Shown here piece by piece: positions 35,660 through 43,961 of a stretch of DNA of 64,000 nucleotides (positions are counted from its first letter, which is position 1; every line of letters begins with the position of its first letter). Source of the stretch: Kalymmatonema hyalinum WJT4-NPBG1 (GTDB lineage: Bacteria > Cyanobacteriota > Cyanobacteriia > Cyanobacteriales > Nostocaceae); the NCBI GenBank assembly GCA_019359075.1, contig JAHHIB010000023.1, positions 16,382-80,381 of the forward strand. Direction: 5' to 3'. The notes below the pieces were generated by a model that was not told the origin of the DNA, did no database searches, and worked only from the letters and a program-made list of their open reading frames with translations. The position numbers and the translations under genes were made by a program.

Positions 35660-36811
35660 TTATCGAATAAAACGTGTTTCTTCTTGATCGCATCCCACAC
35701 CCTGACAAAACTCATCTATCCAATTAGCCAAATGACTAGTACTAGCAGGTGGTGGATTAACTTGCTTATGAGCATTTTTTTGTGGAGTCGTCACAAGCCT
35801 ACCTTTTCTTTCCACTTGTGTAGCAAAGGCAACAGATGAGACAGGTTTGCTATCCACCTCGCTAGCAATGAACGCAGCCAATGACATAGGTTGACTTTTA
35901 CTTTCCCCATCACAAGTATCAACTGCAAGCAATGATCTGGGTTTGCGTTCCCTTTCCACCCGTATAGCAGGGGTAACAGATGGCACGGATTGACTTTTGC
36001 TTGCCACCTTGTCAGAAAAAAATTCAGCCAAGGGTATGGACTGGCTTTTGCTTTCCACGTTGGTTGTAGTTGTTGTCGTTAAACCAAGAGAGTTGCTTTT
36101 GCTTTCCACCTGAGTGCTAGCAACTGCAACAGATTGTACGGATTGACTTTGGCTTTCCACTTCAGTGACAATTGCACTAAAAGTCGAAGGTTGGCTCTCG
36201 GTTTGCGTTTGCGGAGGAACCTCGCCAGGAACTTCGGTAGTCACTGCAACAGATGGTACTTGGCTTTTCACGCCATGTGGAAAAACCAACGCGAAACCTA
36301 ACCCCCCAGTCCCCTTGCCTAATAACGAATGGGGAGAATTTAAAGCCTCTCTCCTTGCAGAAGAGAGGTTTGGAGAGAGGTTCGACTGATCTCGTGAGAA
36401 GTAAGCAGATGGTACAGGTTTACCGTTGTTTTCCACTTCTATGTCAACTACACTGGTCGTCAAAGGTTGATACTTAGGCAAGGTCTGATGCCAAAACTCA
36501 CTCTTAACCTCGTTTTCAGCCAGAGAATGAGCTGATTCTACTAAATCTAACTGCTCCTCAGGATTAAAGTTAAGACCTAAAGCTGCAACAATGTGATCTG
36601 GATCGTTGTTCAGTTCCAAAATAAAAGGAAAAATTTCTTCAAGTTGTGGTTCCAAAACAGACACAGTTGCCAAAATAAAACTAGAGGAAGGACGGCGTTG
36701 ACCATCGTAAGTTCCCCAAACACGCATTTTTTCCAGCCATGAACGATTGTTGGAGTAGTAACTCACCCACTTAAGTTTCAAAGAATGGCGTAGCTGCTGA
36801 ATATTTATCAT
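35660..36811 (-). CDS. DUF5331-type protein with repeat-derived insertions
   Basis: A 383-residue protein. The N-terminal about 95 residues (NIQQLRHSLKLKWVSYYSNN, RVWGTYDGQRRPSSSFILAT, ALGLNFNPEEQLDLV) match my memory of DUF5331, a cyanobacterial family of unknown function. The remainder is low-complexity, with at least six degenerate copies of a VESKSQS-x(15) motif ending in a conserved-looking tail (LANWIDEFCQGVGC). A stretch at about 140-175 (SPNLSSARREALNSPHSLL) is encoded by a dispersed DNA repeat. Start ATG 36811 gives the family N-terminus; an ATG seven codons upstream is less likely. It converges with ygfZ with only nine bases between. Confidence 0.75.
   Translation of the reverse strand: MINIQQLRHSLKLKWVSYYSNNRSWLEKMRVWGTYDGQRRPSSSFILATVSVLEPQLEEIFPFILELNNDPDHIVAALGLNFNPEEQLDLVESAHSLAENEVKSEFWHQTLPKYQPLTTSVVDIEVENNGKPVPSAYFSRDQSNLSPNLSSARREALNSPHSLLGKGTGGLGFALVFPHGVKSQVPSVAVTTEVPGEVPPQTQTESQPSTFSAIVTEVESQSQSVQSVAVASTQVESKSNSLGLTTTTTTNVESKSQSIPLAEFFSDKVASKSQSVPSVTPAIRVERERKPRSLLAVDTCDGESKSQPMSLAAFIASEVDSKPVSSVAFATQVERKGRLVTTPQKNAHKQVNPPPASTSHLANWIDEFCQGVGCDQEETRFIR
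36285..36390. repeat. Dispersed palindromic repeat inserted in the DUF5331 gene
   Basis: The stretch includes CCCCCCAGTCCCCTTGCC and a hairpin CCTCTCTCC...GGAGAGAGG around TGCAGAAGAGAGGTTT. The same motif is familiar from intergenic DNA of Nostocales. It is read through in frame, adding about 35 residues. Confidence 0.6.
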
Positions 36812-36922
36812 GAGATGTCTCGCTTCAGTCAAAAAGAGTGCAGACCTCTATAATCTATAAACTGTTAATAATGAACCATTACCCTATGGATGAAACCGAT
36901 AATAGAGCATCTGTGTCACTCT

Positions 36923-37210
36923 TTAACCACCGCGTAAATGCTGTTCTACCAGTAGAGGTACTTCACTAGGATGAACGCGACTATACCAGGTCCTATCTGG
37001 TAGTATCAGCACTATAGGTCCATTGCCGCATTGTCCCAAACAGCCGCAACCACTCACAGTCACTTCAGGAATTGGTTGCGCCTCAAAAGCCGCTAGTACC
37101 TTTGCTGCACCTTGCTTGCGGCAAGTCCGATTTTGGCAGACGCGGACGCACTTAGGAGATTCGGGTGGGGGTGTTGCTGGGGAGTTAGATGATTGAGATA
37201 TAGTGTCCAT
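36923..37210 (-). CDS. Thioredoxin-like [2Fe-2S] ferredoxin
   Basis: A 95-residue protein with the Cys arrangement of thioredoxin-fold ferredoxins: VCQNRTC (about 24-30) and SGCGCLGQCGNGP (about 53-65), which would ligate one [2Fe-2S] cluster. The conserved tail YSRVHPSEVPLLVEQHL is also typical. The N-terminal about 20 residues are Pro/Ser-rich and disordered. It lies 82 bases downstream of cysK on the same strand, so joint expression and a link to sulfur or Fe-S metabolism are plausible. The physiological partner is unknown. Confidence 0.87.
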   Translation of the reverse strand: MDTISQSSNSPATPPPESPKCVRVCQNRTCRKQGAAKVLAAFEAQPIPEVTVSGCGCLGQCGNGPIVLILPDRTWYSRVHPSEVPLLVEQHLRGG

Positions 37211-37292
37211 TTGTCAATTGTTCTTTGTCTTTTGTCATGAGTCATCTGTCCTTTGCTTTTCGACAAATGAGTTCATGACAAAAGACTGATGA
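37211..37292. repeat. Short tandem repeats between cysK and the ferredoxin gene
   Basis: TTTGTCTTTTGTCATGAGTC and TCATGACAAAAGACTGATGA face each other, forming an inverted pair of 7-bp-phased repeats. It may attenuate read-through from cysK. Confidence 0.45.
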
Positions 37293-38267
37293 CTAATCTG
37301 GTAAAAGACCTTTTGATTCTAGCCATTCGTAGTTGAATATACGTGACTGGTAACGGGAACCGCTATCACACAAAATGGTGACGATGGTGTGCCCTGGTCC
37401 CATTTGTTTTGCTAAAGCAACCGCTGCGGCAATATTTATACCTGTGGAACCACCCATGAATAAGCCATCTTTCCGCAGTAACTGATACACGACACGTATG
37501 GCTTCCGTGTCATCAATCTGGATGGCGTCATCAGCAGGTGCACCTTCCATATTGGCGGTGATGCGACTGTTGCCGATGCCTTCGGTAATAGAATTGCCTT
37601 CGGTCTTGATTTCGCCTGTTTTAACATAGCTATAAAGCCCGCTGCCCATTGGATCGGCAAGAACACATTTGATTGCTGGATTTTTCTCTTTTAAGTACAT
37701 TGCTACACCTGCAAAGGTGCCACCAGTTCCTGTTGAAGTGACCCAAGCATCAACTTTACCATCTGTCTGTGCCCAAATTTCTGGCCCTGTGGTTTCGTAA
37801 TGGGCGCGGCGGTTTGCTAAGTTATCAAACTGATTTGCCCAAATGGCATTTTCCATCTCGCTAGCGATTCTGCCAGAGAGTTTGACGTAGTTGTTAGGGT
37901 CTTTATAAGGTACAGCAGGGACAGGGCGAACTTCTGCGCCTAATGCCCTCAAGGCATCCATCTTTTCTTGAGACTGAGTGTTGGGAATAATAATCAGGCA
38001 TTTATAGCCTTTGGCGTTGCAAATATGTGCCAGTCCAATACCAGTATTACCAGCCGTTCCTTCTACGACGGTACCACCAGGTTTAAGTAAGCCTTTTTCT
38101 TCGGCATCTTGGATAATGTAAAGTGCTGCCCGATCTTTGACGGAACCACCAGGGTTGAGAAATTCTGCTTTAGCAAGGATTTCGCACCCAGTTTCTTCAC
38201 TAAAGCTGTGTAAACGAATCAGTGGTGTATGACCTACGGTATCTACAAAGCCGTTTTTGATATCCAT
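37293..38267 (-). CDS. cysK: Cysteine synthase A (O-acetylserine sulfhydrylase)
   Basis: Converts O-acetylserine and sulfide to cysteine with PLP. The 324-residue protein has the PLP lysine at about 44 (NPGGSVKDRAA), the substrate loop TAGNTGIGLAH, the phosphate-binding TSTGTGGTFAGV and the C-terminal MGGSTGINIAAAVALAKQ. Length and motifs fit CysK rather than cystathionine beta-synthase (no CBS domains). The region upstream is shared divergently with a histidine-kinase gene. The thioredoxin-like ferredoxin follows downstream on the same strand. Confidence 0.95.
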   Translation of the reverse strand: MDIKNGFVDTVGHTPLIRLHSFSEETGCEILAKAEFLNPGGSVKDRAALYIIQDAEEKGLLKPGGTVVEGTAGNTGIGLAHICNAKGYKCLIIIPNTQSQEKMDALRALGAEVRPVPAVPYKDPNNYVKLSGRIASEMENAIWANQFDNLANRRAHYETTGPEIWAQTDGKVDAWVTSTGTGGTFAGVAMYLKEKNPAIKCVLADPMGSGLYSYVKTGEIKTEGNSITEGIGNSRITANMEGAPADDAIQIDDTEAIRVVYQLLRKDGLFMGGSTGINIAAAVALAKQMGPGHTIVTILCDSGSRYQSRIFNYEWLESKGLLPD

Positions 38268-38561
38268 GTTGAATTTACCTATCTTCTTCCCATGAGTTTG
38301 AGTGAACCTATCTCAAACTTATCGGTAAACGAGACTATGCTTTTGGTCATCAGATAGTTTCAATGAGACGTAACTCCTCATGCGTAACGCCTTATTGTCC
38401 CTATACTGATTTTAGAGAACTCTTGTTAAAGATTAAGCAATTCCCCTGACACAAAGATTTTTAAACGTCACTTAGAATTGTTGTACGGTACTAAATTTTG
38501 AGGCTAAAGTGTAGGTGCTTTTTATAAGCTTATCGGTAGAAGTTTGCCTTGCCGAGATAAC

Positions 38562-39968
38562 ATGAGAAGACCGCTTGCACAACAAGTTAAAGTCGGGCTG
38601 GTATTAGCGCTGGTGTTGTTACTCATCAATGCGCTAGTGTCCTATCGCAATATCCGAAGGGTGATTGAAAATGAGCGTTCGGTCAGTCATACCCAGCAGG
38701 TGTTAGCTGAACTGGAAGGAACACTTTCAACCTTAAAGGACGCAGAAACCGGACAGCGCGGATATTTGCTCACCGGGAATGAAAATTATCTGGGACCGTA
38801 TAAACGTGCGATCGCTCAAATTTCAACTTCAATTGACTCTTTGACAAAACTAACAGCAGATAATCCCAACCAGGAACAGCGAATTTATATCTTACAACAG
38901 GCGATTACTACCAAACTAGCTGAACTCGAAGAAACCATCCAAATACGGCAAGAACAGGGGTTTGAACCTGCTGTGGAAGTCGTCCGCACGAATCGCGGCA
39001 AGCAGATAATGGATAATATTCGTCAGCAAATTGCTGAGATGAAAGCTATAGAAAATAGCCTTTTGCAGCAACGGTCAAAAGAGTCACGAGCAAGCACTCA
39101 GCAAACCCTGCTCACATTTTCTATTGCCATTACTGTCAATGTGGCGCTGCTAGCTTTAGTTTACTACTTATTTAGGCGTAACCACCTTCAAACCGAGCAG
39201 GAAAAGGAAACCTTAGAAAAGCGAGTTTCTAATCGTACCCAGCAATTGCAAGCAGCCAACGACGACCTTGAAGCCTTTGGTTATTCAGTTTCTCACGATC
39301 TGCAAGCTCCCTTGCGGGCAATGCATGGGTTTGCGGAAGCTTTGCTAGAAGACTACAGCGATTCACTTGACGAACTTGGTAAAGAGTATGCCCGACGTAT
39401 CGTCCTTTCTGCCCTGCGGTTAGAAGATTTGATACAGGACTTACTTGCTTACAGTCACCTCAACCGCTCTGAATTGTCACTAAAAGTGATAGATTTGACA
39501 CAACTTCTATTAGAGGTGATGAACGAAATACAACCTGAGATAGAAGAAAAGCAAGCAGAAATTAAAATTCAATCACCGCTACCACAAGTTCTTGGTCATC
39601 GCCCAACGTTAGTTCAAGCTATCACGAATTTGTTGCTAAATGCGATGAAATTTGTGAAAGTCGGTGTACGACCACAGGTGCAGGTGTGTGCAGAAAGACA
39701 CGACAATTGCGTGCGCCTGTGGGTTGCTGATAATGGCATTGGCATTGCTCCCGAACATCAAAAACGCATTTTTCAGGTTTTTGAGCGTTTGCACGGACAA
39801 GAAACCTACTCTGGTACCGGAATAGGATTAGCAATTGTCCGTAAAGGTATTGAGCGTATGGACGGACAAGTAGGAGTAGAATCCCAGTTGGGAGAGGGAA
39901 GCAAATTTTGGATTGAGTTAAGGAGTCCTAATGACGGCAGCACACACAATATTGCTAGTAGAAGATGA
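38562..39968 (+). CDS. CHASE3-domain sensor histidine kinase
   Basis: A 468-residue membrane kinase. TM1 about 11-30, CHASE3 sensor domain about 33-180 (LKDAETGQRGYLLTGNENYL is its signature), TM2 about 188-208, a short coiled coil, HisKA about 235-300 with phosphoacceptor His in YSVSHDLQAPLRA, and HATPase about 345-460 (N box ITNLLLNAMKF, G1 VADNGIGIAPEH, G2 GTGIGLAIVRK). The DHp/CA part is of the phytochrome-associated type. ATG 38562 was chosen; a TTG six codons earlier is possible. The next gene, a response regulator, starts 38 bases inside its 3' end, so the pair is translationally coupled and should act together. Confidence 0.9.
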   Translation: MRRPLAQQVKVGLVLALVLLLINALVSYRNIRRVIENERSVSHTQQVLAELEGTLSTLKDAETGQRGYLLTGNENYLGPYKRAIAQISTSIDSLTKLTADNPNQEQRIYILQQAITTKLAELEETIQIRQEQGFEPAVEVVRTNRGKQIMDNIRQQIAEMKAIENSLLQQRSKESRASTQQTLLTFSIAITVNVALLALVYYLFRRNHLQTEQEKETLEKRVSNRTQQLQAANDDLEAFGYSVSHDLQAPLRAMHGFAEALLEDYSDSLDELGKEYARRIVLSALRLEDLIQDLLAYSHLNRSELSLKVIDLTQLLLEVMNEIQPEIEEKQAEIKIQSPLPQVLGHRPTLVQAITNLLLNAMKFVKVGVRPQVQVCAERHDNCVRLWVADNGIGIAPEHQKRIFQVFERLHGQETYSGTGIGLAIVRKGIERMDGQVGVESQLGEGSKFWIELRSPNDGSTHNIASRR

Positions 39969-40383
39969 TCCCAACGATATTCTCCTGACACAACGTGCTT
40001 TTCGCAAAGCGAATTTAACAAATGCTTCGCTGCAAGTTGTGACTGACGGAGATACTGCTGTTGCCTACCTCAGTGGTGCAGGAGAATATGCAGACCGCGA
40101 TCGCTATCCCTTACCCGTGGTAGTCTTGTTAGATTTAAAACTCCCGCGTCGTTCTGGTCATGAAATCTTAGCATGGCTAAGGCAGCAACCGGAACTCAAG
40201 CGCTTACTCGTGGTTGTCTTGACTTCCTCTAACCATAGGTCTGATATTGACCAGTCTTACGACTTAGGTGCTAATTCCTATCTCCTTAAACCTGTCGGTC
40301 TTACCCCTTTGGTGGAGGTAGTGCAAAGCCTCAATTTATATTGGATTTTACTCAATCAAAAACCAGAGATTCGACATTCTTGA
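39931..40383 (+). CDS. Rcp1-type single-domain response regulator
   Basis: A 150-residue receiver domain without an output domain. Acidic pocket E11-D12-D13 (LLVEDDPND), phosphoacceptor Asp68 (VVLLDLKLPRRSG), Thr about 98 (VVLTSSN) and Lys about 120 (LLKPVG) are intact. The insert between beta2 and alpha2 (GAGEYADRDRYPLP) is typical of Rcp1, the partner of cyanobacterial phytochromes. It overlaps the kinase gene by 38 bases, which strongly suggests they form one phosphorelay. The downstream target is not visible. Confidence 0.92.
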   Translation: MTAAHTILLVEDDPNDILLTQRAFRKANLTNASLQVVTDGDTAVAYLSGAGEYADRDRYPLPVVVLLDLKLPRRSGHEILAWLRQQPELKRLLVVVLTSSNHRSDIDQSYDLGANSYLLKPVGLTPLVEVVQSLNLYWILLNQKPEIRHS

Positions 40384-40610
40384 AGAAGAACGCAGCTTGG
40401 GCAGAACTCAGAAGAGAAAAATACTTACACAATTAGGGATTTTACTTGTTCCTAACTGCCCTTGTTATTTCTGTGCCTGCTGCACTAGAGGTATGCTACC
40501 AAATATTCTTACCTAGTTAGTATTCTAATATCTACCTTTGTGGGATGAAAAGAAGTAGAAGGAGTAAGGGGGAAGCTTCAGTAACAAAGAGAAACAAGGA
40601 AATTTGCTCT
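40384..40610. other. Spacer between response regulator and DedA genes
   Basis: A short convergent spacer with no gene. It merges into the TTATCTCCC repeat tract at its right end. Confidence 0.4.
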
Positions 40611-40665
40611 CCCTTGTCTCCCTTATCTCCCTTATCTCCCTATCTCCTCCCCTCCCTTTCCCCGG
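40611..40665. repeat. (TTATCTCCC)n simple repeat
   Basis: About four tandem copies of TTATCTCCC and variants, ending in CTCCCCTCCC. The same 9-bp unit encodes the Ser/Pro-rich linker of the barrel gene near 18730-18770. Here it runs into the 3' end of the DedA gene and supplies its last codons. Confidence 0.6.
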
Positions 40666-41264
40666 GACTCCAACCATATGGGGATGGCAATCACAGCAAC
40701 TAGAATCAGCAGCGCCAAGAGTGCAAACTGAGTCACCCAAGCAACCAATTGTTCTAAGGAAACAAGTCTTCCAGCAAAAAAAGCAAGTGTCACCATGACA
40801 CTCCCCCAGGTAATAGCTCCTACGACGTTGTATATCAGGAATTTTCCGAAGGACATTTCAACTATGCCAGCAAGTGGCGCAGAAAAAATTCGCAGCAAAG
40901 CAAAAAAGCGCCCAAAAAACACGGCTTTTCCGGCATTCTCACTAAACTGTTCTTTGATACTCAAAAGTCTGGCTTCTGAAATTCTAAACAAGTTACCCAG
41001 GCGCACAAGCAAAGACCAACCGCCAATCCTACCAATCCAATAACCGCAGATGCCTCCAATAACAGCACCTGCGATCGCATCAGTGAGAACCAGCCAGTAA
41101 TTTAGCTCTTTGCTACCTGCTAGAAACCCGCCTACTAAGGTAACGGTTTCACCTGGAAGAGGAATGCCTAGATTCTCTAACAATATTCCCAAAAAAATTG
41201 CCCAATATCCATATTCATGAGCAACTTTCTGGATGTTTTCTAGTGATATAAACTCAAGAGACAT
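40632..41264 (-). CDS. DedA/SNARE-associated family membrane protein
   Basis: A 210-residue polytopic protein. The signature ENLGIPLPGETVTLVGGF (about 30-47), the GYWIGRIGG segment and the FFGRFFALLRIFSAPLAGI block (about 116-134, with the conserved Arg residues) mark the DedA family. Family knowledge: DedA proteins are linked to lipid scrambling and membrane homeostasis. About five hydrophobic segments are visible. The C-terminal tail (SRGKGGEEIGR) is encoded by the TTATCTCCC simple repeat, so the natural end of the protein seems to have been replaced by repeat DNA. Confidence 0.88.
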   Translation of the reverse strand: MSLEFISLENIQKVAHEYGYWAIFLGILLENLGIPLPGETVTLVGGFLAGSKELNYWLVLTDAIAGAVIGGICGYWIGRIGGWSLLVRLGNLFRISEARLLSIKEQFSENAGKAVFFGRFFALLRIFSAPLAGIVEMSFGKFLIYNVVGAITWGSVMVTLAFFAGRLVSLEQLVAWVTQFALLALLILVAVIAIPIWLESRGKGGEEIGR

Positions 41265-41600
41265 CCAGCACCGCCCTCTTCACAAATTTTTACTTTTACT
41301 CTATGTTGACTCTTTTTTGAGCCAAGTGTCAATTGAGTCGTTTGCTAAAGTCCAAAATTCATAGGAAAAAGTCATCGTAACTATTGACTTTTGACTATTT
41401 ATTCTCCATATACCACATCCGTACGCCTACCGAAACAAAATATATTTTTTTTATAAAAAATTTATGAAATAGTCCTGACATTGTAAAAATTTCGTAAAAG
41501 ATACGGTTGATACCGAAATTACCCTATGCTTATGCCTATATTGGTGAAAGTTAGGACATATTATACGGCATGGATACTGAAATTATCAGTCTTAACCGCA
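41265..41600. other. Spacer upstream of the STAS gene
   Basis: AT-rich DNA between divergent genes, apart from the hairpin that follows it. Candidate promoter elements for a short transcript ending at 41642 could lie here (for example TATTATACGG near 41559). No open frame is convincing. Confidence 0.35.
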
Positions 41601-41642
41601 TTGCTGCCAGTTCCCAGATAACTGGGTGAAGCAGCATTTTTT
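41601..41642 (+). terminator. Stem-loop with U-run in the leader of the STAS gene (attenuator or small-RNA end)
   Basis: The outer stem TTGCTGC/GCAGCA, the inner pairing CCAGTT/AACTGG and the following TTTTTT (41637-41642) give a terminator-like structure. It lies 75 bases before the STAS start. Read in the plus direction it could stop a short transcript from the spacer upstream or attenuate the STAS mRNA. Confidence 0.5.
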
Positions 41643-41717
41643 ACGGTTGAAAGCGAATTAGTATCTGTGTCTGTTTTCTGCATTTTTGTAAAGTGTTTCA
41701 ATTACTCAGTTAGATTC

Positions 41718-42071
41718 ATGACTATCACACCAAAATATCAAGTAGTTTTGTTTAAACCCGAAGGTCGCATAGATTTACCGGGTGGTACGGCTTTGAGCGA
41801 AAGGATGGCTGCCGTAGTTCCGGAACGTAATCAACTGTGGGTTATTGACCTAGCAAAAGTTGATTTCATGGATAGTTCTGGGTTGGTTTCCCTTGTCAAA
41901 GGCTTGAAGTCGGCGCGTCAAAGTGGTTGCCGCTTGGTTCTTTGCAATGTTCAAGCTCCTGTCAGGTTAGTTTTAGAACTTACCCAATTAGATTCAGTGT
42001 TTGAGATATTCAACGCTTACGAAGACATTTTCACCGTTGTTGAAGAAAGAAGCTTAGTCACAGTAGACTGA
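41718..42071 (+). CDS. STAS-domain anti-sigma-factor antagonist-like protein
   Basis: A 117-residue single STAS domain: FKPEGRIDLPGG (about 11-22), VIDLAKVDFMDSSGLVSLVK (about 45-64; Ser in DSSG is the usual phosphorylation site) and LVLCNVQAPVRLVLELTQLD. Family knowledge: SpoIIAA-like proteins bind anti-sigma kinases, and phosphorylation of the Ser switches binding. The start was moved to ATG 41718 because the upstream 17 codons are not STAS-like. No partner kinase or phosphatase lies adjacent. It converges with the 42076-42825 gene with only four bases between stops. Confidence 0.88.
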   Translation: MTITPKYQVVLFKPEGRIDLPGGTALSERMAAVVPERNQLWVIDLAKVDFMDSSGLVSLVKGLKSARQSGCRLVLCNVQAPVRLVLELTQLDSVFEIFNAYEDIFTVVEERSLVTVD

Positions 42072-42075
42072 CATC

Positions 42076-42825
42076 CTATTGGACAACGGGAATGATAGTC
42101 AAGTCGAGTATTGGCTTTGCTGTTAAGCAGTACCAATGGCAAGTAAATAAATCTGGCTGTTGGACGCCGACGCTAGCCAAAGCTGGTGCAGTTGGAAATG
42201 GCCAAAGACGGTCAAAACAAATTTCACTTTTTTGCAATCCAAACTGCACCAGGTATGTAGCTGGTGGTGCTGATAAGGATTGCAAGAGATTGTATGCCAT
42301 GTGATACAGAGGTTGACGCAAGGCATCTGACAAATGAAAAGGCTGATAATAACTTAAGTCACAGAGCAATAAATTCTGTGCTGACTTTTTTTCATAGAAT
42401 TCTTCAGCTAGAGCAATGATCTCACCGTAGAGGGGTCCTTTAGCAGTAAGTACCACTGGTAACCAAAAGCAACCATCACCAATGGCGACTTGTATCTGCT
42501 GTGCCAATTGTTGACGTAACCCAGGAACATCTGCGCAAGCTTTAATGATTGTTTGAAATGGCAGTCCCAAATGCTCAGGCAATGAGAGGGTTAAGGGGCA
42601 AAAAAGCATCTCCGGCAATTGGGAAAAATTTTGCCCATCTGAGGGTTGAAATCCCAAAATTTCTTCTTTAGATGTTAAATAATTTGCGGCAACTACTTCG
42701 ACAGAGGTTGCTTGCGTGGCATCTTTAGCAATTGCCTTCTCTATTGCTGATAACATCCTTTTGACGGTGGGAGAGCCTGTGATTTCTCTCCCATCTGACT
42801 CAACCACAATGAACACTTTACGCAT
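42076..42825 (-). CDS. Cyanobacterial conserved-type protein, function unknown
   Basis: A 249-residue soluble protein I cannot place in a named family. It begins MRKVFIVVESDGREITGSPT and contains a stretch like FWLPVVLTAKGPLYGEII and a C-terminal hydrophobic beta-rich region. No signal peptide, nucleotide-binding loop or metal site is evident. Its start overlaps the 3' end of the upstream coiled-coil gene by eight bases, so the two form a coupled operon and probably work together. Confidence 0.7.
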   Translation of the reverse strand: MRKVFIVVESDGREITGSPTVKRMLSAIEKAIAKDATQATSVEVVAANYLTSKEEILGFQPSDGQNFSQLPEMLFCPLTLSLPEHLGLPFQTIIKACADVPGLRQQLAQQIQVAIGDGCFWLPVVLTAKGPLYGEIIALAEEFYEKKSAQNLLLCDLSYYQPFHLSDALRQPLYHMAYNLLQSLSAPPATYLVQFGLQKSEICFDRLWPFPTAPALASVGVQQPDLFTCHWYCLTAKPILDLTIIPVVQ

Positions 42826-43375
42826 TTTGTGTGGAAATATTATTTTGGGGGGATGCGACGCGCGGGAAATTCGGCAAATCTATACCACTGTGAGACGAAG
42901 TACGAGTTCTCAGCGCCAGACGGTAACTTACACTTTGGAGTTCTGCCTGGAGTTGGCGATTTTCGCGTTGTAGCATTGCTACTTTTTCTCTAACTGGAGT
43001 CATGCGCTCCTCGAACTTCCGACGATAGATTTGAGGCAACTCCTGTACGACTTGCTCGAGCATTCGGCTGCGATCTGTGAGTTCTTGCACTGACTGACGC
43101 GATTGATAAATCTCAGCGTCGCGCGCTGAAATTTGCTCTTGGTAAAACGTCACCTGCTGCTCCACAGCTTGCAGTTGTTCTCGTAGTTCTTGCAACTGAG
43201 TCACATGACGCTCAGACACTTCTGGTTGGGACATAAAATTAGTGTTGCCCTTAACCAGTCGGAAGAGTTCTTGAGACAGCTGTTGCACGAGTTGATCCCG
43301 AAGCTGCAACTCTTGGCGTAGCTTCGAGACTTCTGCTGAGAGAGCTTGGATATTAGAGGTATCAGTTTGGCTCAC
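42818..43375 (-). CDS. Coiled-coil protein, function unknown
   Basis: A 185-residue protein that is almost entirely helical: residues about 8-150 show heptads (LSAEVSKLRQELQLRDQLV; LQELREQLQAVEQQV; LQRENRQLQAELQSV), ending in a short disordered Ser/Asn tail. There is no transmembrane segment. Such proteins often serve as scaffolds or cell-division/polarity factors, but nothing here is diagnostic. It overlaps the next gene by eight bases and leads a two-gene operon. Confidence 0.72.
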   Translation of the reverse strand: MSQTDTSNIQALSAEVSKLRQELQLRDQLVQQLSQELFRLVKGNTNFMSQPEVSERHVTQLQELREQLQAVEQQVTFYQEQISARDAEIYQSRQSVQELTDRSRMLEQVVQELPQIYRRKFEERMTPVREKVAMLQRENRQLQAELQSVSYRLALRTRTSSHSGIDLPNFPRVASPQNNISTQNA

Positions 43376-43634
43376 AGTGGCTTACAGCTCCGATTAAGAA
43401 TCTTTTCCTTTGTGATGTACTACTGCGGCAGTCATGCGTTTGTCAAATGACATATCCCTGTCAGCAAAACTAGGGAGATGATTTGCCTATACGGTGTCTT
43501 TGGCGCTCCCTATTCTATCTTATGTTTAACAAAATATTTTATACAGGTTCTATACATTTTTGCGGCTCATGCCCACAACTTAATAAAAGTTAAGGGCAAC
43601 ACAGCCACGTCAATTATCAATTCAGCTATAGCCT

Positions 43635-43961
43635 TTAGGCAGCGCTTGCTGTTTCCTCAGCTTGTACCTCTTTGACTTCTTGCTTAATCGTCATGTAGCG
43701 AATCACTTCCTCGCTCAAACGCATAGCGCGTTCTAAGGGAGCAATGATATTGCCAGGTCCAGTGTAATTCATCTGTATGTAGATGCCATCTCTTTGCCTA
43801 TTAATTTCATAAGCCAGACGCCGCTTTCCTCGATTTTGAATCTGGATATTCTCGCCTCCCTGTTCCCGTACCAAGTTTTCGTATTTGGCGATCGCTTGCT
43901 CTACCTGTTCATCATTCAGGTCGGGACGGAGGATGTACATTGTTTCGTAAACGATTTGCAT
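43635..43961 (-). CDS. rpsF: 30S ribosomal protein S6
   Basis: bS6 binds 16S rRNA together with bS18 on the platform of the small subunit. The 108-residue protein has the standard features: [40 protein letters not shown], and [13 protein letters not shown] short acidic/Ala tail follows. Here rpsF stands alone, without rpsR or rplI, as is common in cyanobacteria. Confidence 0.96.
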   Translation of the reverse strand: MQIVYETMYILRPDLNDEQVEQAIAKYENLVREQGGENIQIQNRGKRRLAYEINRQRDGIYIQMNYTGPGNIIAPLERAMRLSEEVIRYMTIKQEVKEVQAEETASAA

